The notes: generated from the letters alone by a model not told the origin. 64,000 nucleotides of DNA from Artemia franciscana (GCF_032884065.1 NC_088873.1:1054001-1118000); one strand, 5' to 3'. Shown: positions 35,616 through 47,883, counted from the first letter of the stretch. Made by a program: numbers and translations.

Positions 35616-37950
35616 TAAGTGATATATCGGATCATTTCCTGCTGGTTTCAGATTTAGCTTTTACTTATAAATACCACCTGTAAGTAAGGAACGTCAAGGA
35701 CGGTTAATAAATAAAATAACATTAAAGCACCTGAATAAAAGCCTTGGACTATTGAATTGGCAGGAGGTAATAATCCACGGAGGATACAGATATGGCAACT
35801 GATAATTTTCTAAGAAATTTCAATTGCTGCCATGATTCTAGTTGCACATTTGTTACGATTAAAATTTGCAGAGAAAAATTTCCTATAATGCCATGGATAA
35901 CGTCTGGAATTATCAGTTAAGAAAAAAAAATCAGTTATTTAAAAAGCAGTTAAAGAATCCAACTTATTATAATATTAAAAATTTTAGAATTTTCAAAAAT
36001 AAATTAACCACACTGATACGTTTGTCGAAACAATTGTATTATAAAAAGTCTTTCGAAGAAGCTCAAAATTCTCCTCACAAAACGTGGTCTTTAATTAATT
36101 CTTTTATAAAAAAAAGAAAGTAAGTCTAATTTTCCTGAAGCTATTATTTTAGAGTATGGTTCGACTACTAATAAATCGGAGAAAGTGGCTGATATTTTGA
36201 ATACTTATTTTGCTAAAATAGGAGAGAAAATTGTTTCATCAGTCATAGAACCAGTTTGATTCACGTAGTAATAAACATTTTTCTTCATACCTTCCATCTC
36301 CTCAAAGTAATTCAATTTTTCTCGGGCCTAAATCTCGGTCTGAAATAACAAAAATAGTGTGTGATCTAAACCAAGGTAATTCAGCGGGAATTGACGGGAC
36401 TAGTTCTAAAATTTTCAGTTAAAACTGGAGTTTTCCCATCTGCTTTAAAAGAAGCGCGGATAGTTCCGCTTCACAAAGGTGACTCTCCTGAAAATCCATC
36501 AAATTACCGCCCTATTTCTATTTTGTCAGCATTTTCTAAAATACTTGAGAAGGCAATTTATAAGAGGTTTTATGACTTTCTTAAATCGTCTAATTTCTTC
36601 ACAAATTCCCAGTTTGGTTTCCGGTCTGGACACAACACTGAACATGCTATCGTTGCTCTCATCCAATATATTCATGAATTCTTAGATAGAGGTGAAATTC
36701 CAGCAACAATATATTTAGATTTTAAAAAGCATTCGATACAATAACTGTCCTAGGTCCTCTGCTTTTTTTAATTTATATAAATGATTTTCACCGCGCTTTT
36801 ACATCCCCGTGTCTCAACACACATTTTGCTGATGATACGGCAGTTTCAATTTCTGAAAAGAATGACGAGAAGTTGGAGGCAAAACTGAATACTGCATTTT
36901 CTAATGTTCTTGATTGGTGTTCTTCAAATTTTATTGCTTTGAATGTATCAAAAACTAATTTCATAATTCATAAAGTCAAATAAAGTCAAATATCTGCCCT
37001 CGTATTACCCGAGTTACTTCTTCAAAGTATCTATTATAAATATTTCGGGTGAAAATGATAAAGTACCTTGGACTTGTGATTGACGAAAGCTTATCTTTTA
37101 AAACACACATTCAAAATCTACGCTTAAAGATTAATGCGAAGGTTGAAGCTTTGTTTGCCCTACTCTGCTTTACGAAGTATTTATTTTGCTCTGATTCAGA
37201 CTAGTATTAATTATTTTTCTCTAGTATATTTATCTACATCTAAAGCCATATTAAACCAATACAGATTTTACAAAATAAAGCCCTAAGAATCCTTAAACTT
37301 TCTATTCCATCACCTATTAAGCTTCCAAATAAGTCTTCTACAGCATCTTTATATACTTATCTAGATATGCTTCCAGCTTCTCAACAATTTGCTTTTGGAG
37401 CAATTCTTTTCAAAATCAATTATAACATTAAGAAATTACCGCCATATTACCTCCACCAAAGTTTGTTCTCCCAATCACAAGATTTACATAATTATAACAC
37501 TCGACAAAAAAAGAGTATCTACATTGACAAGCACAATACTGAGAGATCTAAATTCGCTCCGTTTGTGTCAATAGATCGGTGCTGGGATGCTCACAATGCT
37601 CTTATTGATAAATTTTCCTCTACCCATTTAATAAAAAGGAAACTTAAATTTCATTTAGTTCAGGATTGTTTTTAATTAAGTATCTTTTTAGTAAGGCAAA
37701 GTTATTTGTATGATTCGTTGCTCTGGGTGATTATGGGCCTCTCAGCTATCTTCCAGTATTAATTTATATTTAATAATATTGAAATTTTTAATTTCTTCAA
37801 TAGCATTGAAAGATCCTGGGCTAGCTGCTACTTTCATATTATTGTTGTGTTATTGTATTTTTGCCGTCATGTTTATCTTTGTATTGTAGTGTATGTTGTT
37901 ATTGTATCTTTGTTTAGGCCTAGTTTTTCGAGCTTGTCTCCCAATGGGCC

Positions 37951-38044
<94 letters not shown>

Positions 38045-38071
38045 ATTAATAAATAAATGAACTTGAACTTG
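35616..38071 (+). pseudogene. LINE, endonuclease end, reverse transcriptase and 3' tail
   Basis: Resumes with SDISDHF at 35618. A lysine-rich linker (35866-36123) follows, then RT segments: NYRPISILSAFSKILEKAIY (36505 onward), SQFGFRSGHNTEHA (about 36610) and IYLDFKKAF ending near 36737. There the sequence jumps to VLGPLLFLIYINDF (36747), so about 200 bases of palm are missing. The catalytic FADD is at 36835-36846. Frameshifts near 36985, 37030 and 37190 precede a C-terminal segment (37367-37675). The 3' UTR holds a TA microsatellite, and the element ends AATAAATGAACTTGAACTTGA at 38071, a typical LINE tail. Confidence 0.82.
37951..38040. repeat. (TA)n microsatellite in the LINE 3' region
   Basis: An almost pure TA tract of about 80 bases preceded by TATG and followed by GTATGTGTG. 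The tyrosine/isoleucine frame across it is meaningless. Confidence 0.95.
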
Positions 38072-38640
38072 AGGGCAATCTTAGTAAATGTATTAATTGC
38101 AAGAATATTCTCGATGATAAGAAACTAATTTGCTTCAAGATGCACTTCGACGAGTGGACAAACGTAAACCCTATCATGTGAGACTGGTCAAATGAAGTGT
38201 CATTGAAAAAAAGGAAACATCCGTTCAAGGTTAACAACAGCACAATCAAAGGAGGAAGATTCAATACTTTCGAGTGTTGGAGACCTACTGCAACACTCAT
38301 ATTATAAACAAAGTAAAATAGTTTTAAAATTTCTCATGGAAAGTGAACGCATTCAAGTTAATAGTAAAGGAAAAGGAATTATAATTCAAGGGTTAAGTTA
38401 TAATCTAGTTGATTTAATATATGATACGGTCACAAATCGTAAAGTACTTTTATCATTTGACAATTATCTATACAACTTTTTAAACACAATTAACTTTCCT
38501 AAAAGTCTTATCACCAAGAAGTAAATTGTAAGAAAATTAAAGGATTTTAGCACGTTAAAAGCAGAAGAAGAAGATTTTAAATCAATCTTGGAATATACTA
38601 GCACACCCACCGTTAATACTAGTAGTAGAAAAAAAATGAT
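38072..38640 (+). pseudogene. conserved small Polinton gene of unknown function
   Basis: Polinton sequence resumes after the LINE. The best part is at 38250-38640. It has a helical segment (DLLQHSYYKQSKIVLKFLME), a short beta-like stretch with KGKGIIIQG, then SYNLVDLIYDTVTNRK and LNTINFPKSLITKK, followed by a stop at 38522 and an acidic continuation in the same frame to about 38640. This order (helices, a glycine turn, a DL-L-D helix, then an IP-LI motif) is a recurring uncharacterised Polinton/adintovirus gene that I recognise by pattern only. The frame upstream of 38250 is broken. Confidence 0.5.
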
Positions 38641-38829
38641 TTGATGGCACTAGTGGTGGTGAGACCAAAGCAAAGACGTGTTGATATCACAATCAGCACC
38701 CACCGCTAGTACGCAAAAGGGTAGAGGACATCCCAATACGTGTTTGTGTTCAAAATAGTTAAAGTTTTGGAACGTTTTTGTGAAAATATGGGAATTTGTG
38801 AAGTCTAAGTTCTCCCATCATACTTTCTA

Positions 38830-39640
38830 AAGTCACGGGAGAAAAAGTATTTCCAAGAGGGTATCTACAAAATGAACCAAGTTATACTCTACAATGAAAT
38901 CATTGGGTTCATAGTAATCATTACCGAAAAACTAAAGCCCTTTCCCCATTGTATATAGTGCAAGAAGATTTTTAAACTCCAGAGGAGATTCAAAGGCGTC
39001 ACAATACACCCTACAAACATATGCTACTTGCAATCAATGTCTTTAGTCGCTATGTATATGCTGCTCCATTGCGGACAAAGAGAGGTGTTGAAGTTACTAA
39101 GGCTGTAGAAAGTTTTCTTGAGCAAGATTGGTATAGAAAAATTAGCGGATTTGTTATTCCACATGTAGAGAACGTATTGTTGAATTATAATACAATACTG
39201 TATCATAGTCATAATCCTATAAAGGTTGCATTGGCGGAATGGTTGATAAGAACTATTCTATTTGAAGATATTGTACATTGAAAAGTTCTGCTGCTTTTAT
39301 TCTATATTAAGATGAAATTGCGCAAATTTAGAATCATTACCCCCATCGATGTCAGTGCAATGTTAGCCCTCATGAAATTCATTGAGGAGATCATGATAAA
39401 CTTGACACTTTTCTTAAACAATAATCCTGTTAAAAGTTATGACGAAAAAGTTCAATGTTGGTAATACTGTTTGAATTAATACAAATACTAAAATTTTTGA
39501 AAAGGGGAATTACTTCCCCTTTGGACTTTGGGGTCCTCTGGACTTTTTAAAGCGTCAAAAATCCCAGACATCGTCTACGAGACACCAAAGATAATAAAAA
39601 TAATAAAATAAACATAAAATGCATAACAAAAAGACACTTT
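38830..39640 (+). pseudogene. int: retroviral-type (rve) integrase of the Polinton, broken
   Basis: Integrase core signatures are readable: LLAINVFSRYVYAAPLRTK (39024 onward), HVENVLLNYN, then HSHNPIKVALAEWLIRT, which includes the third catalytic acidic residue (Glu). The usual second-Asp segment between them is not recognisable (FVIP precedes HVEN). A C-terminal SH3/chromo-like tail follows in other frames: FNVGNTV...FEKGNY near 39447-39510 and RLRDTKDN near 39575. At least two frameshifts and several stops are present. In an intact element this enzyme inserts the linear DNA into the genome. Its place at the opposite end from polB is normal for Polintons. Confidence 0.75.
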
Positions 39641-40797
39641 TAAAACAATGAAATAACAAGCCAGACTTGTCTCAAAATTGCATCAAAGTTATATTAGTGG
39701 AGGAAAGACGCAGGAAAAAATGGTGAAATACCGGGGAAAGTGGAACAGAATTTTTATTTTAAACCAAAATGTTAAAAATAATCAGAATAATTAAGCAAAA
39801 AATCCCAGTGGTCCAGAGATACAAATTAAGTGAATAGTGAAAAAATTCCTTTTCGATACCACATTTGGTAATACGTATTTTATTTGAGACAAAATGATCC
39901 TTTAGCCACAAGAATCCGTCAAAAGATTTCTGCACTTCCCCACCCCCTGTTCCATGAATTAGAAAATTTATACCGGGTTAAAGAAAACTGGATTTATAAC
40001 GCCAGATGCGGAATCTTCATACTTGATTTGATAGAAAACGACCACATAAACCCAAAAATACGTCCAATAGAAATTCTAATTTTCCGCCTCATTTTTTCCC
40101 TTCAAGTGGTGTTTCAAGTAGTTTTACAAAGAGGATTCGGGGGAATATTTTTGTGTGATTGCGCTGCTTTTTTCTGAATATTTTTGTATAAAAGAGTAAA
40201 TCCTGTTATAATTTCCCCGAAGTCAAACCGTAATTTTCCTTCACTACGTCCTCTCTTACAATACAAATGTCACTGGAATACTGAAAAGTTTGGTAATATG
40301 TTTGTCAAGTACAGATTTTTCTTGCTCAGGACAGTCGATCTGTAGTATCACATTTTTCCAGAACCGTATTTCAATTATGTAATGATAGTCACAGAGGAAA
40401 TTTTCAAAATCCAGAACAGATTTTAAGTTAATACCTCATTACTAGTAACAATCGGTAAGGTAACTCCTTAGTCCAGTCTGGCGAAAATTTACTTGTGAAA
40501 ATTAAAATTGACTACAGCTAATTTTGCCTACTTGGATCTGATACCGGCCAAAACTTGGTCGATGATGAGTGATAACAAGCTTCTAAAGTCAGTATTGTAT
40601 GATATTAATTAAAAAAATTATTCCAAAAAAAAAGTTTTCAAGGAAAAGTAAATAGCTGTATTGACCAAAGACAAGCAGAATTAAATTAAAACAATAACTG
40701 AAACTTAAAATGAACCAAACTCAATGAGAAAATAAGACCCACAACTAATGTAGATTAGAATGAATTATCAAGTCAAAGGTAAATGAGCAGAAATATC
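39641..40797. other. sequence after the Polinton, no recognised gene
   Basis: AT-rich. A 97-codon open frame at 39884-40177 has no recognisable motif and may be a residual Polinton reading frame or chance. The Polinton's right terminal repeat should lie here if it survives, but no match to the 27.2-27.4 kb region was seen. Confidence 0.35.
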
Positions 40798-41866
40798 TGC
40801 GAACAGGAGTAGGGTTAGTACCCCCATAGATTTTTAAAGAAAAGAGCGTCGTTTGCAATTTGCTGAAAAAAGTTTTCATTTTGAGCTATGTGTTTTTATT
40901 TGTCATAACATCAAGAAAAAAGAAACAAAATAACCATAATACCCAAGATTACTGAAAAAATTTATCTGTGTTTTTTTTTTTAACTGAATACTGAACCATT
41001 TGGATTCATATCTTTAATTGACGAAAAGCCTAGATATACTAAACAGATCTATGAAATTGCAACTGAAGTCAGTTTTTTGGTGTTCCAAAGTCGACTTTTA
41101 AAATTATAGCTTTTTGGTTAGAAAAAAAAAACTTTAAAAAATTGTGAATCCTTGTATTTTTTTTTGTCATTAGTTGTTTATTAGTAGTCTGTATCCACTC
41201 ACTCACTGAGAGAGAGACAAAGAGAGAAAGAGTGCTTGTCTTTGGTCTGCGAACAGGAGTAGGGTTAGTACCCCCATAGATTTTTAAAGAAAAGAGCGTC
41301 GTTTGCAATTTGCTGAAAACAGTTTTCATTTTGAGCTATGTGTTTTTATTTGTCATAACATCAAGAAAAAAGAAACAAAATAACCATAATACCCAAGATT
41401 ACTGAAAAAATTTATCTGTGTTTTTTTTTTTAACTGAATACTGAACCATTTGGATTCATATCTTTAATTGACGAAAAGCCTAGATATACTAAACAGATCT
41501 ATGAAATTGCAACTGAAGTCAGTTTTTTGGTGTTCCAAAGTCGACTTTTAAAATTATAGCTTTTTGGTTAGAAAAAAAAAACTTTAAAAAATTGTGAATC
41601 CTTGTATTTTTTTTTGTCATTAGTTGTTTATTAGTAGTCTGTATCCACTCACTCACTGAGAGAGAGACAAAGAGAGAAAGAGTGCTTGTCTTTGGTCTGC
41701 GAACAGGAGTAGGGTTAGTACCCCCATAGATTTTTAAAGAAAAGAGCGTCGTTTGCAATTTGCTGAAAACAGTTTTCATTTTGAGCTATGTGTTTTTATT
41801 TGTCATAACATCAAGAAAAAAGAAACAAAATAACCATAATACCCAAGATTACTGAAAAAATTTATT
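40798..41866. repeat. 450-bp tandem repeat, 2.4 nearly identical copies
   Basis: Units start at 40798, 41248 and 41698 (GCGAACAGGAGTAGGGTTAG), and the third stops at about 41866. The copies are almost identical over 450 bases; the one difference I saw is GAAAAAAG at 40864 versus GAAAACAG in later copies. Such identity means very recent duplication or active homogenisation. The two equal 86-codon frames on the - strand (41069-41329 and 41519-41779) are by-products, with no start context or motif. Confidence 0.95.
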
Positions 41867-42004
41867 AAAGTAGATTAACTGTTTAATATAAAATCTCATC
41901 CATTCATGGAAGTCTGAGCGATTTTGTTGCTATAAAAGAGACAAACTTTTAAATAGATTCTAAATATTAGTACTCGACCCGTCTTATGTTTAGTGCAGCT
42001 TTTT

Positions 42005-43276
42005 ACTTTTCTTTGAAAAGCTTCTTTTTTTGGAAAATATTTTTTGTAATTTATTTCTGTTCATTACATTTTTCATTGCTTAATAAAAGAAATATTTGCG
42101 AAGTTGTTTTTCGGTTTTACTGCTTGAGACGTAAATATTTGGGGTTGCTATTTACATGTTGGAAAAAAAATGCAGTAAACTTTAATAACAGTTCTACTAT
42201 TGAGCTTTAGATGTATAGGTAGGGGAAACTTTACAAAAAAGAATGAATGGAAAATGGCATGAATGGCTTAAAATTCTCGAAAAGTGAAACGCGAATACAT
42301 GGGCGGATAATAGATAGACTTATCTATTAACAAATTAACTATAATGAGCTCAAAATTTGTTTTGGAAAACATTTTTTGTAATTAATTTCTGTTCATTTTT
42401 CATTGACATTTTTTTATTCCTTAATAAAAGGAATATTTGTGAAGTTATTTTTCGGTTTTACTGCTCGAGACTTAAATATTTGGGGTTGCTATTTACATGT
42501 TGGAAAAAAATACAGTAAACTTTAATGACAGTTGTACTATTGAGCTTTAGATGTATAGGTAGGGGAAACTTTACAAAAAAGAATGAATGGAAAATGGCAT
42601 GAATGGCTTAAAATTCTCGAAAAGTGAAACGCGAATACATGGGCAGATAATAGATAGACTTATCTATTAACAAATTAACTATAATGAGCTCAAAATTTGT
42701 TTTGGAAAACATTTTTTGTAATTAATTTCTGTTCATTTTTCATTGACATTTTTTTATTCCTTAATAAAAGGAATATTTGTGAAGTTGTTTTTCGGTTTTA
42801 CTGCTCGAGACTTAAATATTTGGGGTTGATATTTACATGTTGGAAAAAAATACAGTAAACTTTAATGACAGTTGTACTATTGAGCTTTAGATGTATAGGT
42901 AGGGGAAACTTTACAAAAAAGAATGAATGGAAAATGGCATGAATGGCTTAAAATTCTCGAAAAGTGAAACGCGAATACATGGGCGGATAATAGATAGACT
43001 TATCTATTAACAAATTAACTATAATGAGCTCAAAATTTGTTTTGGAAAACATTTTTTGTAATTAATTTCTGTTCACTTTTCATTGACATTTTTTTATTCC
43101 TTAATAAAAGGAATATTTGTGAAGTTGTTTTTCGGTTTTACTGCTCGAGACTTAAATATTTGGGGTTGCTATTTACATGTTGGAAAAAAATACAGTAAAC
43201 TTTAATGACAGTTGTACTATTGAGCTTTAGATGTACGGGTTGGGGATACATTACTAAAAAGAATGAATGGAAAATC
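42005..43276. repeat. 340-bp tandem repeat, about 3.7 copies
   Basis: The landmark GAATGAATGGAAAATGGCAT occurs at 42241, 42581 and 42921, with GAATGAATGGAAAATC at 43261: an exact 340-base period. The first (partial) and last units are the most diverged, as expected if central units homogenise by unequal exchange. Each unit contains the near-palindromic TTAACAAATTAACT. It starts only about 140 bases after the 450-bp array, but the two units share no sequence that I can see. Confidence 0.93.
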
Positions 43277-44219
43277 TTTGCAATTGTTTCCCCTTTTTTA
43301 GGGCTGAAGCACTACTAACCCCAATAACCTTGAATATTGGCAAATTGTCATTGACCATTTAGTTATAAGCATCTGATTGTGTTTTATCTTGTTTTAACTA
43401 CTTGTTAATTTAAATAAATATATTTTGAGCTCATTTATTAAAAAGATTTCTGATTTATTTTGCTTTTTTATATAATTAAAAATAGAACATAAAGGATCAA
43501 TGCAACCGAATTTTGTTTTCGATTAAGGTTTCTTTGGTTCTGAAGCTGTAATTTAGGTGTATTCTTTGCCTATTTGCCAGTCGTCTTCTTTAAACAAAAA
43601 TATGTCTCATTAGGGATCAATACAAGTACATAAGGTCACCTTGAACCCCCGTCCCGCCACTTAAAAATTTCGCTTTTAACGAGGGAAAACAAACACCAAA
43701 TTTTTACACCAACGCCACATTATAGTTTTATGGGTAAGTAGATCAATATTTATTGTGCGTGTCAGTAAATTTTCTCCTTTCCTTATTGGAATCTCGCCTT
43801 TCAATATTGAACTCCTGAAATAAATTCAAGAGCCCTTTAAGTTAAGTGAAAAGCAATTTTCAGGAAAGAAGGGGGATCATGTTAGTAGTTTAATGCACTA
43901 CGAGCTGTAGTTACTGAGATAAGGACTTCGAAAATACTTTGAAAATAACAGCGCAAATTAACAAAAGTGATTAAGTTTGAAAGCTTTGAGAGTAAAAGGT
44001 CTGTTTGTAGTTGATTCAATAGCGGGCTCTATTAGAGGAATTACTGGCTGGCTTAGTATTTACGGCGACGATGGAAATATTTTGGTTTGATATTGAGTTT
44101 ATATGTTATTCAAATGAAAAACTCAAATATCATGCTGCATGTCAAACACGTCAAATGACACACCATTGCAAAATCTATAATTCAGTTTGTATGATTTAAT
44201 GATCAGAAATGCTCAGAAA
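43277..44219. other. AT-rich intron sequence, nothing recognised
   Basis: No exon, repeat boundary or palindrome stood out between the 340-bp array and the next TT-element fragment. Confidence 0.4.
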
Positions 44220-45300
44220 TTTGTACGTATATGAGGGGGGTTCGTCCCCTCATTGCGCTAAAGTTCAAATTTTGTTCCAATTTTTCAAATATGACCCCTG
44301 AATACAAAGGATTTAATTAGAGTATATAGCTCTTATGAAAGCACTAAAAAGACTTTAGCGTAAAGAGCGAGGTATTGACGAGGGGGCAAAACCCCTCAGA
44401 TACGTAATAATTTCTGTTCGTCTTAAGTTTTAATGTTGTTCCTTACTTTCAGTCGAAAAAACTTGTTTTTCTTATTTAACCTCTGGTCTTTTTTCAAATA
44501 ATATTAGGAAATCCCGCGCCCCCCTCATGGAAAATTACCTTCCCACATGAAAAATTCCTCAATGGAAAGATCCTCCCACGTAGCTATCTTTCCCCCGCCC
44601 CCATCTGAAAAAATCCCACCTAAAAAGTCTGTATAGTTCCCAATAGCCAATACTATATGCAAACAATGGGCAAAGTTCACACCTCGAAGCCCTTCCCTCG
44701 AGGATTGTGGAGGATGAAGTCATCCTCAAAGACATAGTCATTGAATTTTCTGACTATGCTGAACAAAGTCTCAAAATGTTGGATCAGGTGACATTGGGAA
44801 AAAAGAGCATGGGAGGAACCTAGTTGACCTCTTATTTTTTGGTCACATAAGAACGGCACAGAACTTTGAATTTCCGTTCGAATGAACCCTCTTACGATAT
44901 TTTAGGAAAACTAGGTCGATACGGACACCCCTGGGAAGAAAAAACAAATAATCACACATCCGTGATCTTTCTTCTTGCAAAAAATAAATTCTACATTTTG
45001 CAGATTGAAACCTCTACAGTAGGGTTCTCTGATAAGCTGAATGTGACGATGTGATTTTCATTAAGATTCTATGATTTTTTTTGTTTTGTTTCCCCCTTTT
45101 TTCGAAAACAAGGCAAATATTCTCAGGTTTGTAACTTTTAATGGGTAAGACTAAACTTGATGGTACTTAATATATTTGAAATCACCATTAAAATTCATTC
45201 TTTTTGTGTATCTATTGGTACCAAAATTCCGATTTTAGAGTTTCAGTTACTATTGAGCCGGGTCGCTCCTTACTTGCAGTTCTTTACCTTGAACTGTTTG
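44220..45300 (-). mobile_element. TT-element, reverse copy lacking the terminal palindrome
   Basis: Runs from GTACGTATATGAGGGGG near 44223 through the inner module pair (GCGCTAAAG at 44267; CTTTAGCGTAAAGAGCGAGG near 44353) to the terminal GAACTGTTTG at 45300. The palindrome half and about 600 bases are missing. The adjacent base at the hairpin end (A; T on the element strand) fits the family. Confidence 0.85.
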
Positions 45301-47487
45301 AAACCTTGGAATCGAAGCTTGCTAATTTCGAGGTCCAAAGGCATTTAAAGTCGGGAGAGCAGATTGCTCACTTTGACGCCCTTTAAAACAAATAAATAAA
45401 ATAAAACGCATGATTTTATATCGCTGTGTATAAGATATAGTAGCCATTCATACTTTATATCAAAAAATAATGTTCAATTCTTTGACTTTGTTTCTTAAGG
45501 AAGCTGGGGTGTGGAGATATTACACTAAAAGTGGTTTGTCCCCTTTTCCTTCTATGTATACCAATTACTTTTGTTTTACTAGAATAACGGCTTAGTAATT
45601 AATGATTGTTTATATAAAGTCACTATCATGTCATCTTCATGACTTCATCTATTTCCTTTAGTACCAAAATCAGTCATCGTCATCCCCGCTTTTAGATACC
45701 TCTTAGGCGCCAAAGTTAATAAACTGCTGCGCCAACTTAGGTTCGAAGAAGCCTAACCCTTTTACCAAACAACCAAATTTAGCTTTTACCGACAAAAGTT
45801 TTTACACAAACAGAAATGAACCTGTATTTGTGGAGGTGTCCTCCCTTGACCTTTATCTTAAATTTTATCTTTATCTTATTTATCTTTATCCCAAATTCTC
45901 CAAGCGTAACTACTTTAACACAAGGACAATGGGTTCTGGGTATGAGTTATTTTTCACAATAATTAATGAATGAAAGGGTTTAATTATGCACCATTGCTAC
46001 AAATAATAAAATTTTCAGTTCAAAAAATTTTGAAAAGCAATCAGTAAAAAAAACTCTTGTTATTACCCACTAACTATAACTGCTAAGACTTTAGCGAAAA
46101 CAGGGGATTTCTCCCCTGTTACAGGGGAGATATCCCTCCCCTGTAATATAGGGGAGGGATATATCTGTAATATATCCCTCCATACATACAGGGCCATTTC
46201 GGTTCATCTTAAAGTTTAATGTTGCCGCTTATTTTCGATTGACAAAAAAGAAATTTATTTATGTAAAGGAACTTGAAACATCTGATATAGTCTTCCTGGA
46301 AAGTTTAAATTAGACTGTAAAATTTGCATCACTAGCTCTTCCCTTTAATATTTCACCTTATTTCTAAATTATGAAAATTTTTATACGATATAAGCTTTTA
46401 AGGAGCAATTTTAAATTAACTAATTATACATGTCAAATAATTAGTATTAAAAGATATCGTTAGTGCATGTTTTTGCAATGAAAACTTTGTTTTTTAGAGT
46501 TTCGATTTCTTCTGGCAATGATTGTTCTTTATTGACAAATTGTTATTACAGACTATTTGGCCCAGGGATCTCTTAAATTTCACAAATCACCCCTTCAGCC
46601 CCCATTTTCCAAATTCAAGCTGTATAACAATGTTTCAACAATGAAAATCAAGTTAAAAATTCACAGGAAATTTTGAAAACTAAATATTTTTTTCAAACAG
46701 GTGATCGGTACTATTAAATATCAATCTCTAGTTTGTTATTTTTTAAACTGATATCCCCACCCTCCGTTTCTTTATGTCTTGGTCAAAATAGCATCTGATA
46801 AGGTGAATTTTGAGAAATGACAAATAAGCACCGATTGGATCTCTTCTTCACATTCTTCCACGAATTTATGTTCAAGCTGTATCAAGATTATAAAAAAAAC
46901 TTATGCTGTATCAATGCATTTTCGAAAAAAAGAAACTCATTTTGAAACCCAAATAAGAATAGGAGCAGGGAAGGAATGAGACCAATTGAACTAGTATGCT
47001 TCATTTTAAAAGGGGGAGGCCTATAACTGCCTCTTTAATATAATTTATCACAAAAGAATTCTTTGAATTGATTCCCAGAACCTGAACTACTTTAGTAAAT
47101 AAATTAACAATACAAAAGAAATTAACATACCTATTTGGAAGTCAGGATCGCCACAAGGGACAGGGAATAGGCCTATGTACAATGAATATAATAAAAGAAA
47201 TAAACATAATTATTTGGGAGTCAGGATCGTCACGAGAGAAAGAAAATTCGTTTAAACTCATTTAAATTCTTATGTGTGTCAACTTGACAAAAAGTGTCAC
47301 ATAGTACCTTTTAAATATCTATTGTTACCAGAATCTAATTTAGCTCCCTGACAACCAGGATTATCCCAGTGAAAAGCAAATGTGATTTTATCCCCTTTAG
47401 CTTGTTATAAATATTCCTATAATAAAAATACGTCACGTGACAGCTTTTGGATTACAGTAGACCCTTTGGATATGAGGAACCACTTAC
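45301..47487. other. intron sequence with a decayed repeat tail
   Basis: Mostly AT-rich with no exon. A set of short inverted repeats of CCCCTGTTACAGGGGAGATATCCCTCCCC and its complement lies at 46105-46165. At 46205-46265 the words TTCGGTTCATCTTAAAGTTTAATG and GCCGCTTATTTTCG resemble a worn TT-element arm. A block near 45690-45765 loosely resembles 63085-63160 in reverse complement. Confidence 0.4.
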
Positions 47488-47627
47488 CTCTTTGAAAATC
47501 AGCATCGTCACAAAGGAACGCAAACGTATTTCTAGCTCCCTCCACTTGCTTTTGTAAGCTTTGACGCTGTCGCTTGGTCATGCATTCTGTTGCAGCATCC
47601 ACACATGTCATTCCTTTTTTAAAGGCA
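47488..47627 (-). CDS. secreted cysteine-rich protein, second visible exon
   Basis: A 140-nt exon between an acceptor (AAGTTTTTTTTAG, complement of 47628-47629) and a donor (AAAGAG|GTAAGTGG at 47487). The first base completes a Thr codon begun at 59901; 46 codons follow and a single G remains, completed as Asp by the next exon. Landmarks are AFKKGMTCVDAATECMTKRQ, then a predicted helix (QSLQKQVEG) and TFAFLCDDADFQ. Three cysteines fall at positions expected for the family I recall (F..G..CV....C.T..QR...........LC). This is the only complete copy: five upstream partial duplicates lack the 3' part and donor. Confidence 0.85.
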
Positions 47628-47883
47628 CTAAAAAAAACTTCTCTTTAGGTCTAAAATAACAAAAAAAACTTATTAGATAGGATTAAAGTTGCCATCAATC
47701 CATGGCTAATTGGAGAAAAAGCAAAGACAGTCTGAGTGAGAGGCGAAGCTGGCATAAGCTTTTTTCAGAATTGTATAGGAATGATGTCATTTAAATTGTT
47801 GATATAAAGTCTATCATCAATCCATCCTAGGGCAGAACTAAGGTAGATAGTCATAGAATTAAGGGATGATCAAGATTTTTGGG

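Larger units (their letters stand above)
27290..39640 (+). mobile_element. decayed Polinton/Maverick element interrupted by a LINE
   Basis: Polymerase B, packaging-type ATPase, a small basic/hydrophobic gene, another conserved small gene and a retroviral-type integrase follow one another on the + strand. This is a combination unique to Polintons and the related adintovirus-like elements. All genes have frameshifts or stops, so the copy is inactive. I did not recognise major or minor capsid or protease genes, nor terminal inverted repeats, so the outer limits are approximate. The element lies in the 25.6-kb intron 2 of the cysteine-rich gene, in the opposite orientation to it. A LINE with its own insertion occupies 33322-38071. 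Confidence 0.8.

Noticed and set aside
27200-39900. Polinton terminal inverted repeats and target duplication
   Set aside because: I compared the sequence around 27.2-27.4 kb and 39.5-39.9 kb by eye and saw no convincing inverted match; ends may be lost.
41069-41779. Two identical 86-codon frames on the - strand
   Set aside because: They are identical only because they lie in the 450-bp tandem repeat; there is no independent coding evidence.
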